64,000 nt of DNA from JANQTF01 sp041741415 (GCA_041741415.1 JBGSKC010000079.1:62001-126000), one strand, 5' to 3'. Positions 8,263 to 17,388 are shown, counted from the first letter of the stretch. The notes: generated by a model from the sequence alone, not told the origin. Program-made: numbers and translations.

Positions 8263-9120
8263 GTGAGCAACAAGCCCCACGCGCCTGTTTCCTTTCGCCA
8301 CCATTTCCAGATCGCCGATTCTGCGAAGGATCCGGTTACGCTGCTGCGCTTGTGGGTGTCGCCCGTGCGGATTTATGCCGCCCGGCTGGCCGCCAGCGGA
8401 AGGCTCGTGCAAGTCACTGAATTCCGCAATGAAGGGGCCTTTTCTCCTGCCGATTTTCTCCGGCAAATCATGCTTGTGTGTCCGGGCTGCCGCACAGACG
8501 CCCGCCACCGCGAACTGATTCTCACCGAAACGCCCCTGGCCATTCTGCCTCAGGCCTGGGTGCAGGAAGTAGGCCCGGCTACTGCCGCCCAATGGGTCAT
8601 TTCTCCGCAGGCTTCTACGGGCAATGTGATGTTCTTTCCCGAACCGCAATCGGATTGGGGTGCCCTCCTGCTGCCCACCCGCAACTGGACCGATGCCCTC
8701 GACGAATATTGGCCTCATTATCAGGTTCGCCACGCAGCAGGCCTCATCTGGGAATCCATGCAGGCCCTTGTGAGCCAGGAACTCCGAACCATGTGGGTAC
8801 ACGTGCTCGAAGACCGCACCCTGCTCATTGCTGCCAGAGAGGGCAGTACCCTGCGGTTGCTCAATGCCTATCCCTGCCGCGACGAAGCCGACAGGCCTTA
8901 TTATGTTCAGGCAGTGCGGGAAGTGCTGGGCTGGGAAAACGAGGAGGTGCATGTGCTTTGCGCAGGCGAACTGGACCAGGCGCCACCGCCGGGCTGGCTC
9001 CAATGGGAAGGCCTCAGGCCTGCCGCCCCCCGCTCGCTCCTGCGGCCCTGGCCCAATGCCCTTTCCCACAGCCCTTGGTGGCGCTTCATTTGCCTGCTCG
9101 CCAGCCATTCTCCTACCTGA
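8263..9120 (+). CDS. DUF3822 family protein
   Basis: This protein of about 285 residues sits directly upstream of rsmD, the position where Bacteroidota commonly carry a DUF3822 gene. The family has an actin-like-fold flavour (repeated strands such as MWVHVLEDRTLLIAARE and LLNAYPCRDEADRPYYVQAV) but no known function. The start is uncertain: a GTG at 8263 (SNKPHAP) and a TTG at 8239 are both in frame with no ATG nearby. It is probably co-transcribed with rsmD and coaD. Confidence 0.7.
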   Translation: MSNKPHAPVSFRHHFQIADSAKDPVTLLRLWVSPVRIYAARLAASGRLVQVTEFRNEGAFSPADFLRQIMLVCPGCRTDARHRELILTETPLAILPQAWVQEVGPATAAQWVISPQASTGNVMFFPEPQSDWGALLLPTRNWTDALDEYWPHYQVRHAAGLIWESMQALVSQELRTMWVHVLEDRTLLIAAREGSTLRLLNAYPCRDEADRPYYVQAVREVLGWENEEVHVLCAGELDQAPPPGWLQWEGLRPAAPRSLLRPWPNALSHSPWWRFICLLASHSPT

Positions 9121-9144
9121 TCTTTTTTTCTAGCCTCTCTTTTC

Positions 9145-9699
9145 ATGCGCATTATCAGCGGCAAATATGGCGGCAGGGTCCTTAAGCTGCCCAAAGGCCT
9201 CCCTGCCAGGCCTACCACCGACAAAGCCAAACAGGCTTTGTTCAACATTCTCCACCACCAACTCGACTGGGAAGACACCGATGTGCTCGATCTGTTTACC
9301 GGCACGGGCAACATCGCAGTGGAATGTGCCAGCCGCGGGGCCCGAACCGTGCTGGCTGTGGACCAGGATCACAAAAGCATCCAGGCTCTGCAGGCCACCA
9401 TCCGCGAGTGGGACATTGCGCAGCTCACGGCGAAGAAGGCTGAAGTAAGGCTGTTTGTGCAACACGAAACCGGGCCGTTTGGCTTTATTTTCCTCGACCC
9501 ACCTTATGACTGGGACGGGCTGGAGCCGCTGGTAACGACTCTTGTCAGCCCGGACTGGCTCCAGCCGGATGGGCTTCTCGTGGCCGAGCACCGCAGTTCG
9601 CGCAGCCTGGAGGCCCTGCCCGGCTGGGAGGAGACCCGCACCTATGGCGACAGCCAGTTTTCCTTTTTTTCCCTTCCTTCTGAGCAGCAGATCGAGTAA
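9145..9699 (+). CDS. rsmD: 16S rRNA (guanine(966)-N2)-methyltransferase
   Basis: This 184-residue class I SAM-dependent methyltransferase begins MRIISGKYGGRVLKLP and contains the SAM-binding loop LDLFTGTGNIAVECASRGA and the catalytic motif FLDPPYDW. RsmD methylates G966 of 16S rRNA during 30S assembly. Length and motif order are normal. It begins 24 bases after the DUF3822 stop and precedes coaD, an arrangement seen in related genomes. Confidence 0.94.
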   Translation: MRIISGKYGGRVLKLPKGLPARPTTDKAKQALFNILHHQLDWEDTDVLDLFTGTGNIAVECASRGARTVLAVDQDHKSIQALQATIREWDIAQLTAKKAEVRLFVQHETGPFGFIFLDPPYDWDGLEPLVTTLVSPDWLQPDGLLVAEHRSSRSLEALPGWEETRTYGDSQFSFFSLPSEQQIE

Positions 9700-9803
9700 C
9701 TTCAGGATGGCACCCCGGCAGATGTTGGCCCGGCAGGGCTGAGAGCCATAGCCCCGCGCTTGTCAAACCGGTTTGGCCACGTTTTCACATTCACCCCAAT
9801 TGC

Positions 9804-10289
9804 ATGAAGAGGATTGCAGTGTTTCCCGGCTCCTTTGACCCGATTACCTCTGGCCACGAAGAGATTGTGCGGCGCGGCCTCCGGCTGTTTGACCAAATTA
9901 TCGTGGCAATCGGGGTCAACAGCCAAAAAAACTACCTTTTTACCCTCGAAGAACGCCTTGATATGCTGCGGATCACCTTTGAAGACGAGCCTGCGGTAAG
10001 GGTGATGAGCTATCAGGATTTGACGGTGAATTTCGCCCGGCAGCAGGGCGCAGGTTTTTTGCTCCGTGGGCTGAGAGGGCCGCAGGATCTCGCCTACGAA
10101 CAGCCTATTGAGCTGATTAACAAGCACATGGCCCCTGATATTGAAACGGTTCACCTCATATCAAAACCCGAGACTTCGGCTATTTCCTCCACCATCGTTC
10201 GGGAGGTGATCAAATACCACGGGAACATCGAAGGGCTGCTCCCACCGGCAGTTGTGGCCATGGTGAAGTCCAAAATGGTGGGCGTTTAG
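9804..10289 (+). CDS. coaD: Pantetheine-phosphate adenylyltransferase
   Basis: This 161-residue nucleotidyltransferase has the N-terminal motif FPGSFDPITSGHEEI, the central LLRGLRGPQDLAYEQPI and the C-terminal ISSTIVREV. It transfers AMP to 4'-phosphopantetheine to form dephospho-CoA, the penultimate step of coenzyme A synthesis. All catalytic elements are visible and the length is typical. It is convergent with the downstream histidine kinase. Confidence 0.96.
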   Translation: MKRIAVFPGSFDPITSGHEEIVRRGLRLFDQIIVAIGVNSQKNYLFTLEERLDMLRITFEDEPAVRVMSYQDLTVNFARQQGAGFLLRGLRGPQDLAYEQPIELINKHMAPDIETVHLISKPETSAISSTIVREVIKYHGNIEGLLPPAVVAMVKSKMVGV

Positions 10290-10313
10290 CCAGGCGATTT
10301 ATTTGGCAGAAGT

Positions 10314-12434
10314 TCAGTCCGTGAAGGTGGATAGCCCACTGCTGACAGGGAAGATTAGCTCAAATTGGCATCCTTTTCCTTCTTTGCTGGTCGCAGAAAC
10401 GGTTCCGCCATATAAGCGGACGATTTTATCCACCATGGCCAACCCAATGCCCGTTCCTTCGATCTCCTCCTGATCATGAAGCCGCTGAAAGATCCGGAAA
10501 ATCTTTTCGGCATACTCCTGGTTAAACCCGACGCCGTTGTCGGACAGGAAAATGCGGTGAGCCTTGTCGGAGTCTTCCCAGCGAATGTCGAGCCGGAGCG
10601 CCTGCTGGCTGCGATATTTAAAGGCGTTGTCAATCAATTCGCTGAACAACTGGCGGAACAAAAAGGAATGGCCGTGAAGAATGGGCATGGGTCCGAGGGA
10701 AATGGTGGCACCTGCGTCATTCCAGGTCTCCCGCCGTGCGGCGATGAGTTCTTCCAGCAAGGGACCGAGGGCCACAGGATGGGCAGGTGGCAGGTTACGG
10801 CCGATTTCTACATAAGTCTCCAGGTCCTGGAGCATGAGCAGGGAGCGGGAGGAGGCCTCCAGAATTCTCTGGATAGGTTTTTTGACTTCCTCGGGCACCT
10901 GATCGCCCATTTTCCGAACAAACAGGCCGGTGTAGGTGTGAATGTTGCGGGTGCTTTCCCGAAGGTTGTGCGACACGACAAAGGCCAGCTCTTCGAGTTC
11001 TTTGGTGTAGCTGGCCAGCACCTGGTTGTGGGCCTCAATTTGCCCGGAGCGGTCTCGAATATTTCGTAAACGGAAGTACAGGAAAAGCAGGGCAGAAACC
11101 AGAAACATCCCAACAAGGGCCCCCAGCAGCAATTGCCGGGAAAGTGCCTGGATCTGAATGGCGTTCTGGGCGTCGCCGAGCTGATTTTCTTTTTCCCGGA
11201 GGTCGGCCTGGGCCTGGTACAAATCGAGATTGGCCACCTTCCGGGATTGAAAAATGCTGTCTTTAACGTAAGACATCCTCAGGAAGGCTTGTTGTGCCAC
11301 TTCGAGGCGGTTGAGCCTGAGGCTGATTCTGTGTGCTCCTTCAATGGACTCGTTAAAACTTGGAAACACGTTGCCGGGTGTGGCAAGATCAGCGGCCCGG
11401 AGATAATAGACGAGCGCTGAATCCAAAGCCCCATCGTGCTCAGCGATAGCCCCTTTAACCTGAAAAAAATAGGAAGCAAGGTCTTTATTGTGGGGTATTT
11501 TTTGCAAAGCCACCCCTGCTTGCTCTGCGAGTTCCCTGGCCCTTGTCCAATCTCCGCTCTCCTGGCAGGCAAAACTGCTCACCAGCCTTGAGTAGGTTTT
11601 GGAGATGGGTTCGTTTAATTGATCGGCCATCCCGATAGCAGGCAAGGCATAGAAAAGCGCACTGTCTTCCTCACCGAGCTTGAGATGTGCCAGGGCCCGG
11701 TTCACCCTGATGAGGATCAGAAACATGGGGGAGGCAGTGGAATCAAGCTTTGGAAAGGCATTAGAAATCAGGTCGATAGCTGCCTGAAATTTGGATGCAT
11801 TGATGTACATGGCCGCGAGGTTGGATGCACCAACCAGGGCTTCGCGCTTGTAACCGAGTGAAATAAAGCCCTCCATCGACTGTTGGTAGACTTCCATCCC
11901 TTTTTCCAGAACGCCCATACGCAGCAATGTGAGGCCCTGAAGGCTTTCGAGAAAGGCCAGATCGACGCGTTTCCCCTTGTGTTCAGCAATGGTTTTTGCC
12001 TTTTTCTGCCACTCGTAGGCTTCTGAGAACGCATCCTGGTAATAGCGAATATATCCCATCACGATCTGGCCATTCATGACCTCGGGGTAGAGGAGGCCTT
12101 CTGGTTCTGCCTGATCGTCCAGAAGCCAGGCAAGTCTGGCGAGTGCAGAGTCGTATTCTCCCAGCTGGAGATAGGTCGTGGCGAGGATGATGTCGTAGCG
12201 GATTTTTGTCTGGAGATCCCAGCTTTTATAGAAACTGGCCTCTTTTCTGGCCAGGGTTTCAGCGCTTCGGGCGTTGGATCGAATCTTAGCAAGAATGAGC
12301 GGCTCCTCCAGCGGATAGGTTCTCACCAGTTCTGATCCGCCCTGCCCGTTTACAGAAAGCACCCCCATTAGCAAGGCCAATAGTAAAACTGTGTATCGGG
12401 AAAATATGAACGGGACACAAAGGTTGACCCTCAT
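10314..12434 (-). CDS. TPR-containing membrane sensor histidine kinase
   Basis: Starting at the ATG at 12434, the protein has a signal peptide (MRVNLCVPFIFSRYTVLLLA...) and a long periplasmic helical-repeat (TPR-like) region to about residue 420. One membrane helix (LLLGALVGMFLVSALLFLYF) and a cytoplasmic kinase follow. The H-box is FVVSHNLRESTRNIH, the N-box ELIDNAFKYRS and the G boxes SDNGVGF and GTGIGLAMVDKIVRLYGG. An ATG 48 bases further upstream is in frame but would add a hydrophilic leader before the signal peptide. No response regulator is adjacent, so its partner is unknown. The family is abundant in Bacteroidota. Confidence 0.88.
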   Translation of the reverse strand: MRVNLCVPFIFSRYTVLLLALLMGVLSVNGQGGSELVRTYPLEEPLILAKIRSNARSAETLARKEASFYKSWDLQTKIRYDIILATTYLQLGEYDSALARLAWLLDDQAEPEGLLYPEVMNGQIVMGYIRYYQDAFSEAYEWQKKAKTIAEHKGKRVDLAFLESLQGLTLLRMGVLEKGMEVYQQSMEGFISLGYKREALVGASNLAAMYINASKFQAAIDLISNAFPKLDSTASPMFLILIRVNRALAHLKLGEEDSALFYALPAIGMADQLNEPISKTYSRLVSSFACQESGDWTRARELAEQAGVALQKIPHNKDLASYFFQVKGAIAEHDGALDSALVYYLRAADLATPGNVFPSFNESIEGAHRISLRLNRLEVAQQAFLRMSYVKDSIFQSRKVANLDLYQAQADLREKENQLGDAQNAIQIQALSRQLLLGALVGMFLVSALLFLYFRLRNIRDRSGQIEAHNQVLASYTKELEELAFVVSHNLRESTRNIHTYTGLFVRKMGDQVPEEVKKPIQRILEASSRSLLMLQDLETYVEIGRNLPPAHPVALGPLLEELIAARRETWNDAGATISLGPMPILHGHSFLFRQLFSELIDNAFKYRSQQALRLDIRWEDSDKAHRIFLSDNGVGFNQEYAEKIFRIFQRLHDQEEIEGTGIGLAMVDKIVRLYGGTVSATSKEGKGCQFELIFPVSSGLSTFTD

Positions 12435-12520
12435 AAGGTTTGCCAGGGAAAAAGATTCGTTCCTCCATTGATTCAGGTTCAAAAACTAACCAACTATGTT
12501 CAAACAACAAAACCGTTTGG

Positions 12521-12534
12521 GTTGATTAATCAAC
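12521..12534. promoter_or_regulatory. Perfect 14-bp palindrome in a divergent intergenic region
   Basis: GTTGATTAATCAAC at 12521-12534 is a perfect dyad in the AT-rich gap between the histidine kinase start and yegP. Its position between divergent genes suggests an operator, but no regulator can be named. Confidence 0.35.
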
Positions 12535-12682
12535 AGAATAATCAGTGAATAAACAGTGACCTGCCATGGTTTCCGCCGTCCAGGAAGGGTATCAGTCGTT
12601 TCGGCTGGTTCTTTTGCCCAAATTTTCCTTATCTTTCTTTTACAACCATTTTTCATTTGGCATCCATCAACCTTCTGAAATC

Positions 12683-13015
12683 ATGTTTGAACTGTATCAA
12701 AGTGAGAAGAGCGGCGAGTTCTACTTTCGCCTGAAAGCCAAAAACGGCCAGATTATCCTCTCCAGCGAAGGCTATTCTGCCAAGGCTGGCGCGTTGAATG
12801 GCATCGAGTCGGTGAAGAAAAACGCAGCTCTCGACGAGCGCTACGACCGCAAGCAAACCGACGGCGGCAACTGGCGCTTCAGCCTCAAAGCTGGAAACAG
12901 CCAGGTGATCGGCAATTCGCAAAACTACACCTCCAAAGACGGCATGGAAAACGGCATCAAGTCCGTGATGTCCAACGCCCCGGAGGCAGAGGTGAAAGAC
13001 CTCCTGGTGGCGTAA
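12683..13015 (+). CDS. YegP family protein (tandem DUF1508)
   Basis: From the ATG at 12683 the product is 110 residues. It contains two DUF1508 repeats, each with a strand pair and the pattern G-x-x-G(I/V)-x-S-V: FRLKAKNGQIILSSEGYSAK followed by NGIESVKKNA, then FSLKAGNSQVIGNSQNYTSK followed by NGIKSVMSNA. The family is small and soluble with unknown function, sometimes linked to stress. An upstream extension of the frame has no family similarity. A strong terminator follows. Confidence 0.88.
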   Translation: MFELYQSEKSGEFYFRLKAKNGQIILSSEGYSAKAGALNGIESVKKNAALDERYDRKQTDGGNWRFSLKAGNSQVIGNSQNYTSKDGMENGIKSVMSNAPEAEVKDLLVA

Positions 13016-13038
13016 ATCCTGGCCGCAACCTCACCAAG

Positions 13039-13812
13039 TTACCCCAAGCCGGAGCCTGTCTCCGGCTTTTTTGCTTCCTGCCAGCGCCTGTCCAGCGCAC
13101 GGTAGCGCTCCCGGGTTCCCCACGCGCTGATCCTCGCAATTTGCCAACCTGCCTCTCCGTCTCGCCAGCCGCTTCTCAGCACCAGCACGCGAAACCAGGT
13201 GAAGACTGGCTTGAGCACCCGCTGCCACCACTGGCGTCGTTTTCCTTTGCGAAACAAAGCCTCCGCTGCCAGTTTAGCGTAGCGGGCCTGGCGGGCTTTA
13301 TGGTCGGCTTCGTCGCGGTAGGAGAAATGCCACAGGTCGCCTGCCAGCAGGGAAACGGGCATTCCTTCGGGCAAAATAAGCTGCTCGTGCACAGGGTCTT
13401 CGCTCCAACGGCAGCCCTTGGGAAAGAGTCTCACCTTCGTGTCGGGGTACCAGCCGCTGTGGCGAATCCAGCGCCCGGCATACCAGCTCAGGCGGGACAT
13501 GGCATAAGCGCCAGTTAACCGTGGCTTCGCCTTCAGAATAGCTGCGCGCAGCTCCGGGGAAAGCACCTCGTCGGCGTCAAGCGACAAGAGATATGGGCCG
13601 TGTGCCAGGGCATTGGCTGCATTTTTTTGCTGCCCATATCCGTTCCACCACAATGTTACCCACCTGACACCAAAGCTGCGGCAAATTTTCTCCGTGCGGT
13701 CTGTGCTGCCCGCATCCACCACCACCACTTCATCAGCCACCCCTTCCAGAGAAGCCAGACACCGGGCGATGTTGTTCTCCTCATTCAGGGTAATGATGAC
13801 AGCGGAGATCAT
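13039..13812 (-). CDS. Family 2 glycosyltransferase (LPS core WaaE/KdtX type)
   Basis: From the ATG at 13812 the product is 257 residues. It is a GT-A fold glycosyltransferase with ISAVIITLNEENNIARCL, VVVDAGSTDRT and the metal-binding SLDADE. The middle (NGYGQQKNAANALAHGPYLL) and KVRLFPKGC are typical of the WaaE/KdtX-like group that adds glucose to lipopolysaccharide core or related glycolipids. Acceptor and sugar cannot be read from sequence. A TTG six bases upstream is possible but the ATG is preferred. It lies 22 bases after pyk on the same strand and may be co-transcribed with it. Confidence 0.86.
   Translation of the reverse strand: MISAVIITLNEENNIARCLASLEGVADEVVVVDAGSTDRTEKICRSFGVRWVTLWWNGYGQQKNAANALAHGPYLLSLDADEVLSPELRAAILKAKPRLTGAYAMSRLSWYAGRWIRHSGWYPDTKVRLFPKGCRWSEDPVHEQLILPEGMPVSLLAGDLWHFSYRDEADHKARQARYAKLAAEALFRKGKRRQWWQRVLKPVFTWFRVLVLRSGWRDGEAGWQIARISAWGTRERYRALDRRWQEAKKPETGSGLG
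13047..13072 (+). terminator. Rho-independent terminator of yegP, inside the 3' end of the convergent gene
   Basis: AGCCGGAG (13047-13054), loop CCTGT and CTCCGGCT (13060-13067) form a perfect 8-bp stem followed by T residues to 13072. The structure overlaps the last codons of the convergent glycosyltransferase gene, so coding sequence there doubles as a terminator. Confidence 0.8.
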
Positions 13813-13834
13813 GAACAATGGATCAGGATGTTAT

Positions 13835-15289
13835 CTACTCCCGCACCCGGCCCTTTTCTCTCACCTTGCTGATCTTGATCATGTTGGTGAGTCCCTGCTC
13901 GTGGAGGGGCATGGAACCGGTATTGATCATCACATCGCCAGGATTAACGAGGTCGCGCTCCTTGAGGATTTCGTGCACTTCCTGGATCGTTTCGTCTGTC
14001 GATACGTCGCGGTCGTAGAGAAAGCCCCTGACGCCCCAAACGAGGTTGAGCATTTGCAGCACCTGGCGGTCGGGGGTGAAGGCATACACCTGTGCCTTGG
14101 GCCTGCAGCGGGAAAGCTGAATGGCTGTGTAGCCGGATTTGGTCATGGCCAGCAGGGCCTTGGCGTCCGTTTGCTCGGCGAGTTTGCAGGCGGTGGCAAT
14201 GATGGAGGTAGAGAGCGGCTCGGCCCCGGCGGGCATGGTTTCGAGGTTTCGGTAGTAGATGCCCTCTTCTTCTCGCTCAACGGAGCGAAGGATGCGGTCG
14301 ATGCTGGAAACCACCTCGACGGGCCAGCGGCCTACGGAAGTTTCGCCTGACAGCATCACCGCGTCGGCACCATCCACGAGGGCATTGGCCACGTCGGAGG
14401 CTTCAGCACGGGTGGGGCGGGTATTTTCGATCATGGATTCCATAACCTGGGTGGCCAGGATCACGGGCTTGCCATGCTTGTTGCTCAGCTTAATGATGCG
14501 CTTTTGCCAGGCTGGAACTTCTTCCATTGGGATTTCCACGCCAAGGTCGCCGCGGGCCACCATGATGCCATCGGCCACCTGGATGATGGATTCGATGTTT
14601 TCGAGGGCCTCAGGTTTTTCGATTTTGGCAATCACCTTGGAGATTCCGTTTTTGAGGCGGATCAATTCCTTGAGCAGGCGAATGTCGTCGGCAGTACGAA
14701 CGAACGAAAGAGCCAGCCAATCGACGCGGTTTTCGATGGCAAAATCGATGTCGCGGAAATCTTTCTCCGTAATGGTGGGGAGAGAAATCTTGGTTTTTGG
14801 CAGGTTCACCCCCTTGCGGCTTTTGAGCTCATCGCCAGCCACAATCTGAAGTTTCACCCGGTTGATGCCGTTGGTTTCGAGCACAATGGCTTCAGCTTTT
14901 CCGTCGTCAAATACGATGGGGTCGCCGGGGTTGACATCTTTGGCGAAGGTGTCGTATTTGATTGGCAACACAGAGCCTTTGTGCTCTTTGGTGTCTGTTC
15001 GGAGGGTAATAACGTCACCGGGCTTGATTTTAACGACTTCGGTGAGGTCGCCGAGGCGAATCTTAGGCCCCTGAAGATCCTGGAGGATGGAGATGTTGGT
15101 GCCGTACTTTTCGTTGATGCCTCTCACGAGCGCGAGCCAGTTGGCGTGGGTGGCGTGGTCGGCGTGGGAAAAGTTGAGGCGAGCCACATCCATCCCGGCT
15201 TCTGCCATTTTAAGAAGGGTTTCGAAGTCGGAACAAGCGGGCCCGATGGTGGCCACGATCTTGGTCTTGCGCAGGTGGAAAAGTTTCAA
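13835..15289 (-). CDS. pyk: Pyruvate kinase
   Basis: This 484-residue protein starts with KTKIVATIGPACSDF and includes LNFSHADHATH, the active-site stretch VIAKIEKPEALENI, GIMVARGDLGVEIP, PVILATQVMESMI, and the C-terminal domain with TKSGYTAIQLSRCRP. It converts phosphoenolpyruvate and ADP to pyruvate and ATP. The only plausible start is a TTG at 15289 that overlaps the TGA of the upstream gene in the four bases TTGA, which points to translational coupling. Confidence 0.96.
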   Translation of the reverse strand: MKLFHLRKTKIVATIGPACSDFETLLKMAEAGMDVARLNFSHADHATHANWLALVRGINEKYGTNISILQDLQGPKIRLGDLTEVVKIKPGDVITLRTDTKEHKGSVLPIKYDTFAKDVNPGDPIVFDDGKAEAIVLETNGINRVKLQIVAGDELKSRKGVNLPKTKISLPTITEKDFRDIDFAIENRVDWLALSFVRTADDIRLLKELIRLKNGISKVIAKIEKPEALENIESIIQVADGIMVARGDLGVEIPMEEVPAWQKRIIKLSNKHGKPVILATQVMESMIENTRPTRAEASDVANALVDGADAVMLSGETSVGRWPVEVVSSIDRILRSVEREEEGIYYRNLETMPAGAEPLSTSIIATACKLAEQTDAKALLAMTKSGYTAIQLSRCRPKAQVYAFTPDRQVLQMLNLVWGVRGFLYDRDVSTDETIQEVHEILKERDLVNPGDVMINTGSMPLHEQGLTNMIKISKVREKGRVRE

Positions 15290-15738
15290 GGCAGTAAGTG
15301 TTGCAGTTGTTTGATGCTGGAGAGATCCACTGCGGAGGTGATCAGCGGTGACTGCCCCAGGGCACTGAGCAAGGCACCCGGCAGGGTTTGTTGCCCAATT
15401 TCACTGCGAATTAAGAGAAAAAAGCGAAAGGGCCGCGCTTCTGCGGGGATATTCTGCGGATCTTTGGAATAAAGAACCACCTCACGCGAAGGGAAGGAGT
15501 CGTGGTCTTCATAAAATTCTTCGACAAATGGCCCTGCACTATCGGGAGGCAGGAGGGAATATTCCGGATCCTGGTCGGGAATTGGCTCCTTTGGATGGGG
15601 GTGATCGGTGTTTCGGAGCTGAAGCCCAAGAATTTGATTGAGCTCGTAGCACAATTTCCAGGAGCGGACATCCGTGGCGATTCCGATCACAAGGTCTTGA
15701 AAGTCAGTAGTATGCGAGAATTCAATTCGCTTTGCCAC
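15286..15738 (-). CDS. IPExxxVDY-type family protein
   Basis: This 150-residue protein lies immediately upstream of pyk, the place where many Bacteroidota keep an 'IPExxxVDY' family gene near acpP-fabF-rnc-pyk. It starts MAKRIEFSHTTDFQDL and has the acidic central region and the terminal strand/helix (ITSAVDLSSIKQLQHLL) expected of the family. The naming motif itself is degenerate here, so the assignment rests partly on position. Function is unknown. Its TGA overlaps the TTG start of pyk. Confidence 0.6.
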   Translation of the reverse strand: MAKRIEFSHTTDFQDLVIGIATDVRSWKLCYELNQILGLQLRNTDHPHPKEPIPDQDPEYSLLPPDSAGPFVEEFYEDHDSFPSREVVLYSKDPQNIPAEARPFRFFLLIRSEIGQQTLPGALLSALGQSPLITSAVDLSSIKQLQHLLP

Positions 15739-15805
15739 GGGAAAAAGTTAGGAAGCAAAGATAAAAATCCCTGGGGCAATTACCTGAGCGATTGGCAAAA
15801 TGTTT

Positions 15806-15813
15806 TATATTTG
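15806..15813 (+). promoter_or_regulatory. Bacteroidota -7 box upstream of acpP
   Basis: TATATTTG matches the TAnnTTTG consensus exactly, 60 bases before the acpP ATG and in an otherwise gene-free, AT-rich stretch. A well-spaced -33 TTG is not obvious. Transcription start would be near 15820. Confidence 0.55.
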
Positions 15814-15872
15814 CCCAACTTTTTCGCAGGTTCACCCTGAACCAAATTGGATCAACCAAAATCACTTGAGCA

Positions 15873-16112
15873 ATGTCTAGCATCGCAGAGAGAATCAAAG
15901 AAATCATTGTGGACAAACTCGGTGTGGAGCCTTCTGAGGTGACCCCTGAGGCCAGCTTCGCCAACGACCTGGGAGCAGACTCCCTCGACACCGTGGAGCT
16001 GATCATGGAATTTGAGAAAGAATTCAACATCAGCATTCCTGACGAGGCTGCTGAGAAGATCGTCACTGTAGGCGACTCCATCGCTTACATGGAAGAAAAC
16101 GTGTCCAACTAA
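15873..16112 (+). CDS. acpP: Acyl carrier protein
   Basis: This 79-residue acidic protein has the phosphopantetheine attachment site GADSLDTVELIMEFE (Ser in DSL). It carries growing acyl chains in type II fatty acid synthesis. It starts MSSIAERIKEIIVDKLG and is followed 9 bases later by fabF, so the two form an operon. Confidence 0.97.
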   Translation: MSSIAERIKEIIVDKLGVEPSEVTPEASFANDLGADSLDTVELIMEFEKEFNISIPDEAAEKIVTVGDSIAYMEENVSN

Positions 16113-16121
16113 CTTGCATAC

Positions 16122-17369
16122 ATGCAGCAAAGAAGGGTTGTCGTAACCGGAATGGGTGCCATCACGCCCATTGGCAATAACATCCAGGATTACTGGCATG
16201 GCCTGTCCAATGGCGTGAGCGGATCTGATTGGATCAAGCTGTTTGACGCTTCCAAGTTCAGAACCAAGTTTGCCTGTGAAGTCAAAAACTTCGACAGCGA
16301 AGGCTACTTCGACCGGAAAGAAGCCCGTAAACTCGACCCATTTGCCCAGTTTGGGATCGTGGCCGCTGATGAGGCCATGAAAGATGCTGAGTTTCACCTC
16401 GACACCATCGACCGTGACCGCTTCGGCGTGATCATGGGGTCCGGTATCGGGGGCATTCAGTTCCACACTGAGCAGGTGGCCGAGTACACCCAAGGCGATG
16501 GCACCCCCCGCTTTAGCCCCTTTTTGATCCCCAAAATGATCATTGACATCACCTCGGGCCACATCTCGATCAAGTACGGTCTTCGCGGCCCCAACTATTC
16601 GAGTGTGTCGGCTTGCGCCACCTCAACCAACTGTCTCATCGATGGTTATATGCTCATCAAAATGGGCTATGCCGATGTGATTTTGGCTGGTGGTTCCGAG
16701 GCCCCCATCAATGAAACAGGGGTTGGTGGCTTCAATGCCATGAAGGCCCTCTCCGAAAACAACGAGGAATACCAGTCGGCCAGCCGTCCTTTCGACTCCC
16801 GGCGCGACGGTTTCGTGATCGGTGAAGGTGCCGGTGCCCTCATCCTCGAAGACTACGAACACGCCAGGCGCCGGGGCGCCAAAATTTATGCCGAGTTGGC
16901 TGGCGTCGGCATGTCTGCCGATGCTCACCATATCACGGCACCAGCCCCCGATGGCAATGGCGCTGTCAGGGTTATGAAATCGGTCCTCGCCGATGCAGGG
17001 GTTCAGGTACATGAAGTGGACTATGTCAATGTTCACGGAACTTCCACCCCCCTCGGCGACGTTGCAGAAACCAAGGCCATCAAACAGGTTTTTGGCGATC
17101 ATGCCCGGCACATCAATATTAGCTCCACCAAATCGATGACCGGCCACCTCCTCGGAGCTGCTGGTGCTATCGAGGCTATTGCTTCCCTCCTGGCAATGAA
17201 ACATGGGCTCATCCCTCCGACCGTTCACCATGTTGTGGACGACCCCGAGTGCGATCTGAACTACACGTTCAACCAAGCCCAGCCCCGTGAAGTCAAGGTC
17301 GCCATCAGCAATACCTTTGGCTTCGGTGGACACAATGCCACAGTGCTGTTCAAAAAATTAGAAGCCTGA
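16122..17369 (+). CDS. fabF: Beta-ketoacyl-ACP synthase II
   Basis: This 415-residue thiolase-fold condensing enzyme has the catalytic Cys in SVSACATSTN, His in VHGTSTPLGD and His in KSMTGHLLGAAG. It elongates acyl-ACP with malonyl-ACP. It starts MQQRRVVVTGMGAITPIG, is full length, and its stop codon lies inside a strong terminator hairpin. Confidence 0.97.
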   Translation: MQQRRVVVTGMGAITPIGNNIQDYWHGLSNGVSGSDWIKLFDASKFRTKFACEVKNFDSEGYFDRKEARKLDPFAQFGIVAADEAMKDAEFHLDTIDRDRFGVIMGSGIGGIQFHTEQVAEYTQGDGTPRFSPFLIPKMIIDITSGHISIKYGLRGPNYSSVSACATSTNCLIDGYMLIKMGYADVILAGGSEAPINETGVGGFNAMKALSENNEEYQSASRPFDSRRDGFVIGEGAGALILEDYEHARRRGAKIYAELAGVGMSADAHHITAPAPDGNGAVRVMKSVLADAGVQVHEVDYVNVHGTSTPLGDVAETKAIKQVFGDHARHINISSTKSMTGHLLGAAGAIEAIASLLAMKHGLIPPTVHHVVDDPECDLNYTFNQAQPREVKVAISNTFGFGGHNATVLFKKLEA

Positions 17370-17388
17370 CCCGCATGGGTCGGGCTTC
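17361..17388 (+). terminator. Hairpin terminator overlapping the fabF stop codon
   Basis: GAAGCCTGACCC (17361-17372), loop GCAT and GGGTCGGGCTTC (17377-17388) form a 12-bp stem with one G-T pair. A pyrimidine-rich stretch (TGCCCTTTTCCC) follows rather than a pure T-tract. The TGA of fabF is within the 5' arm. Confidence 0.6.
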
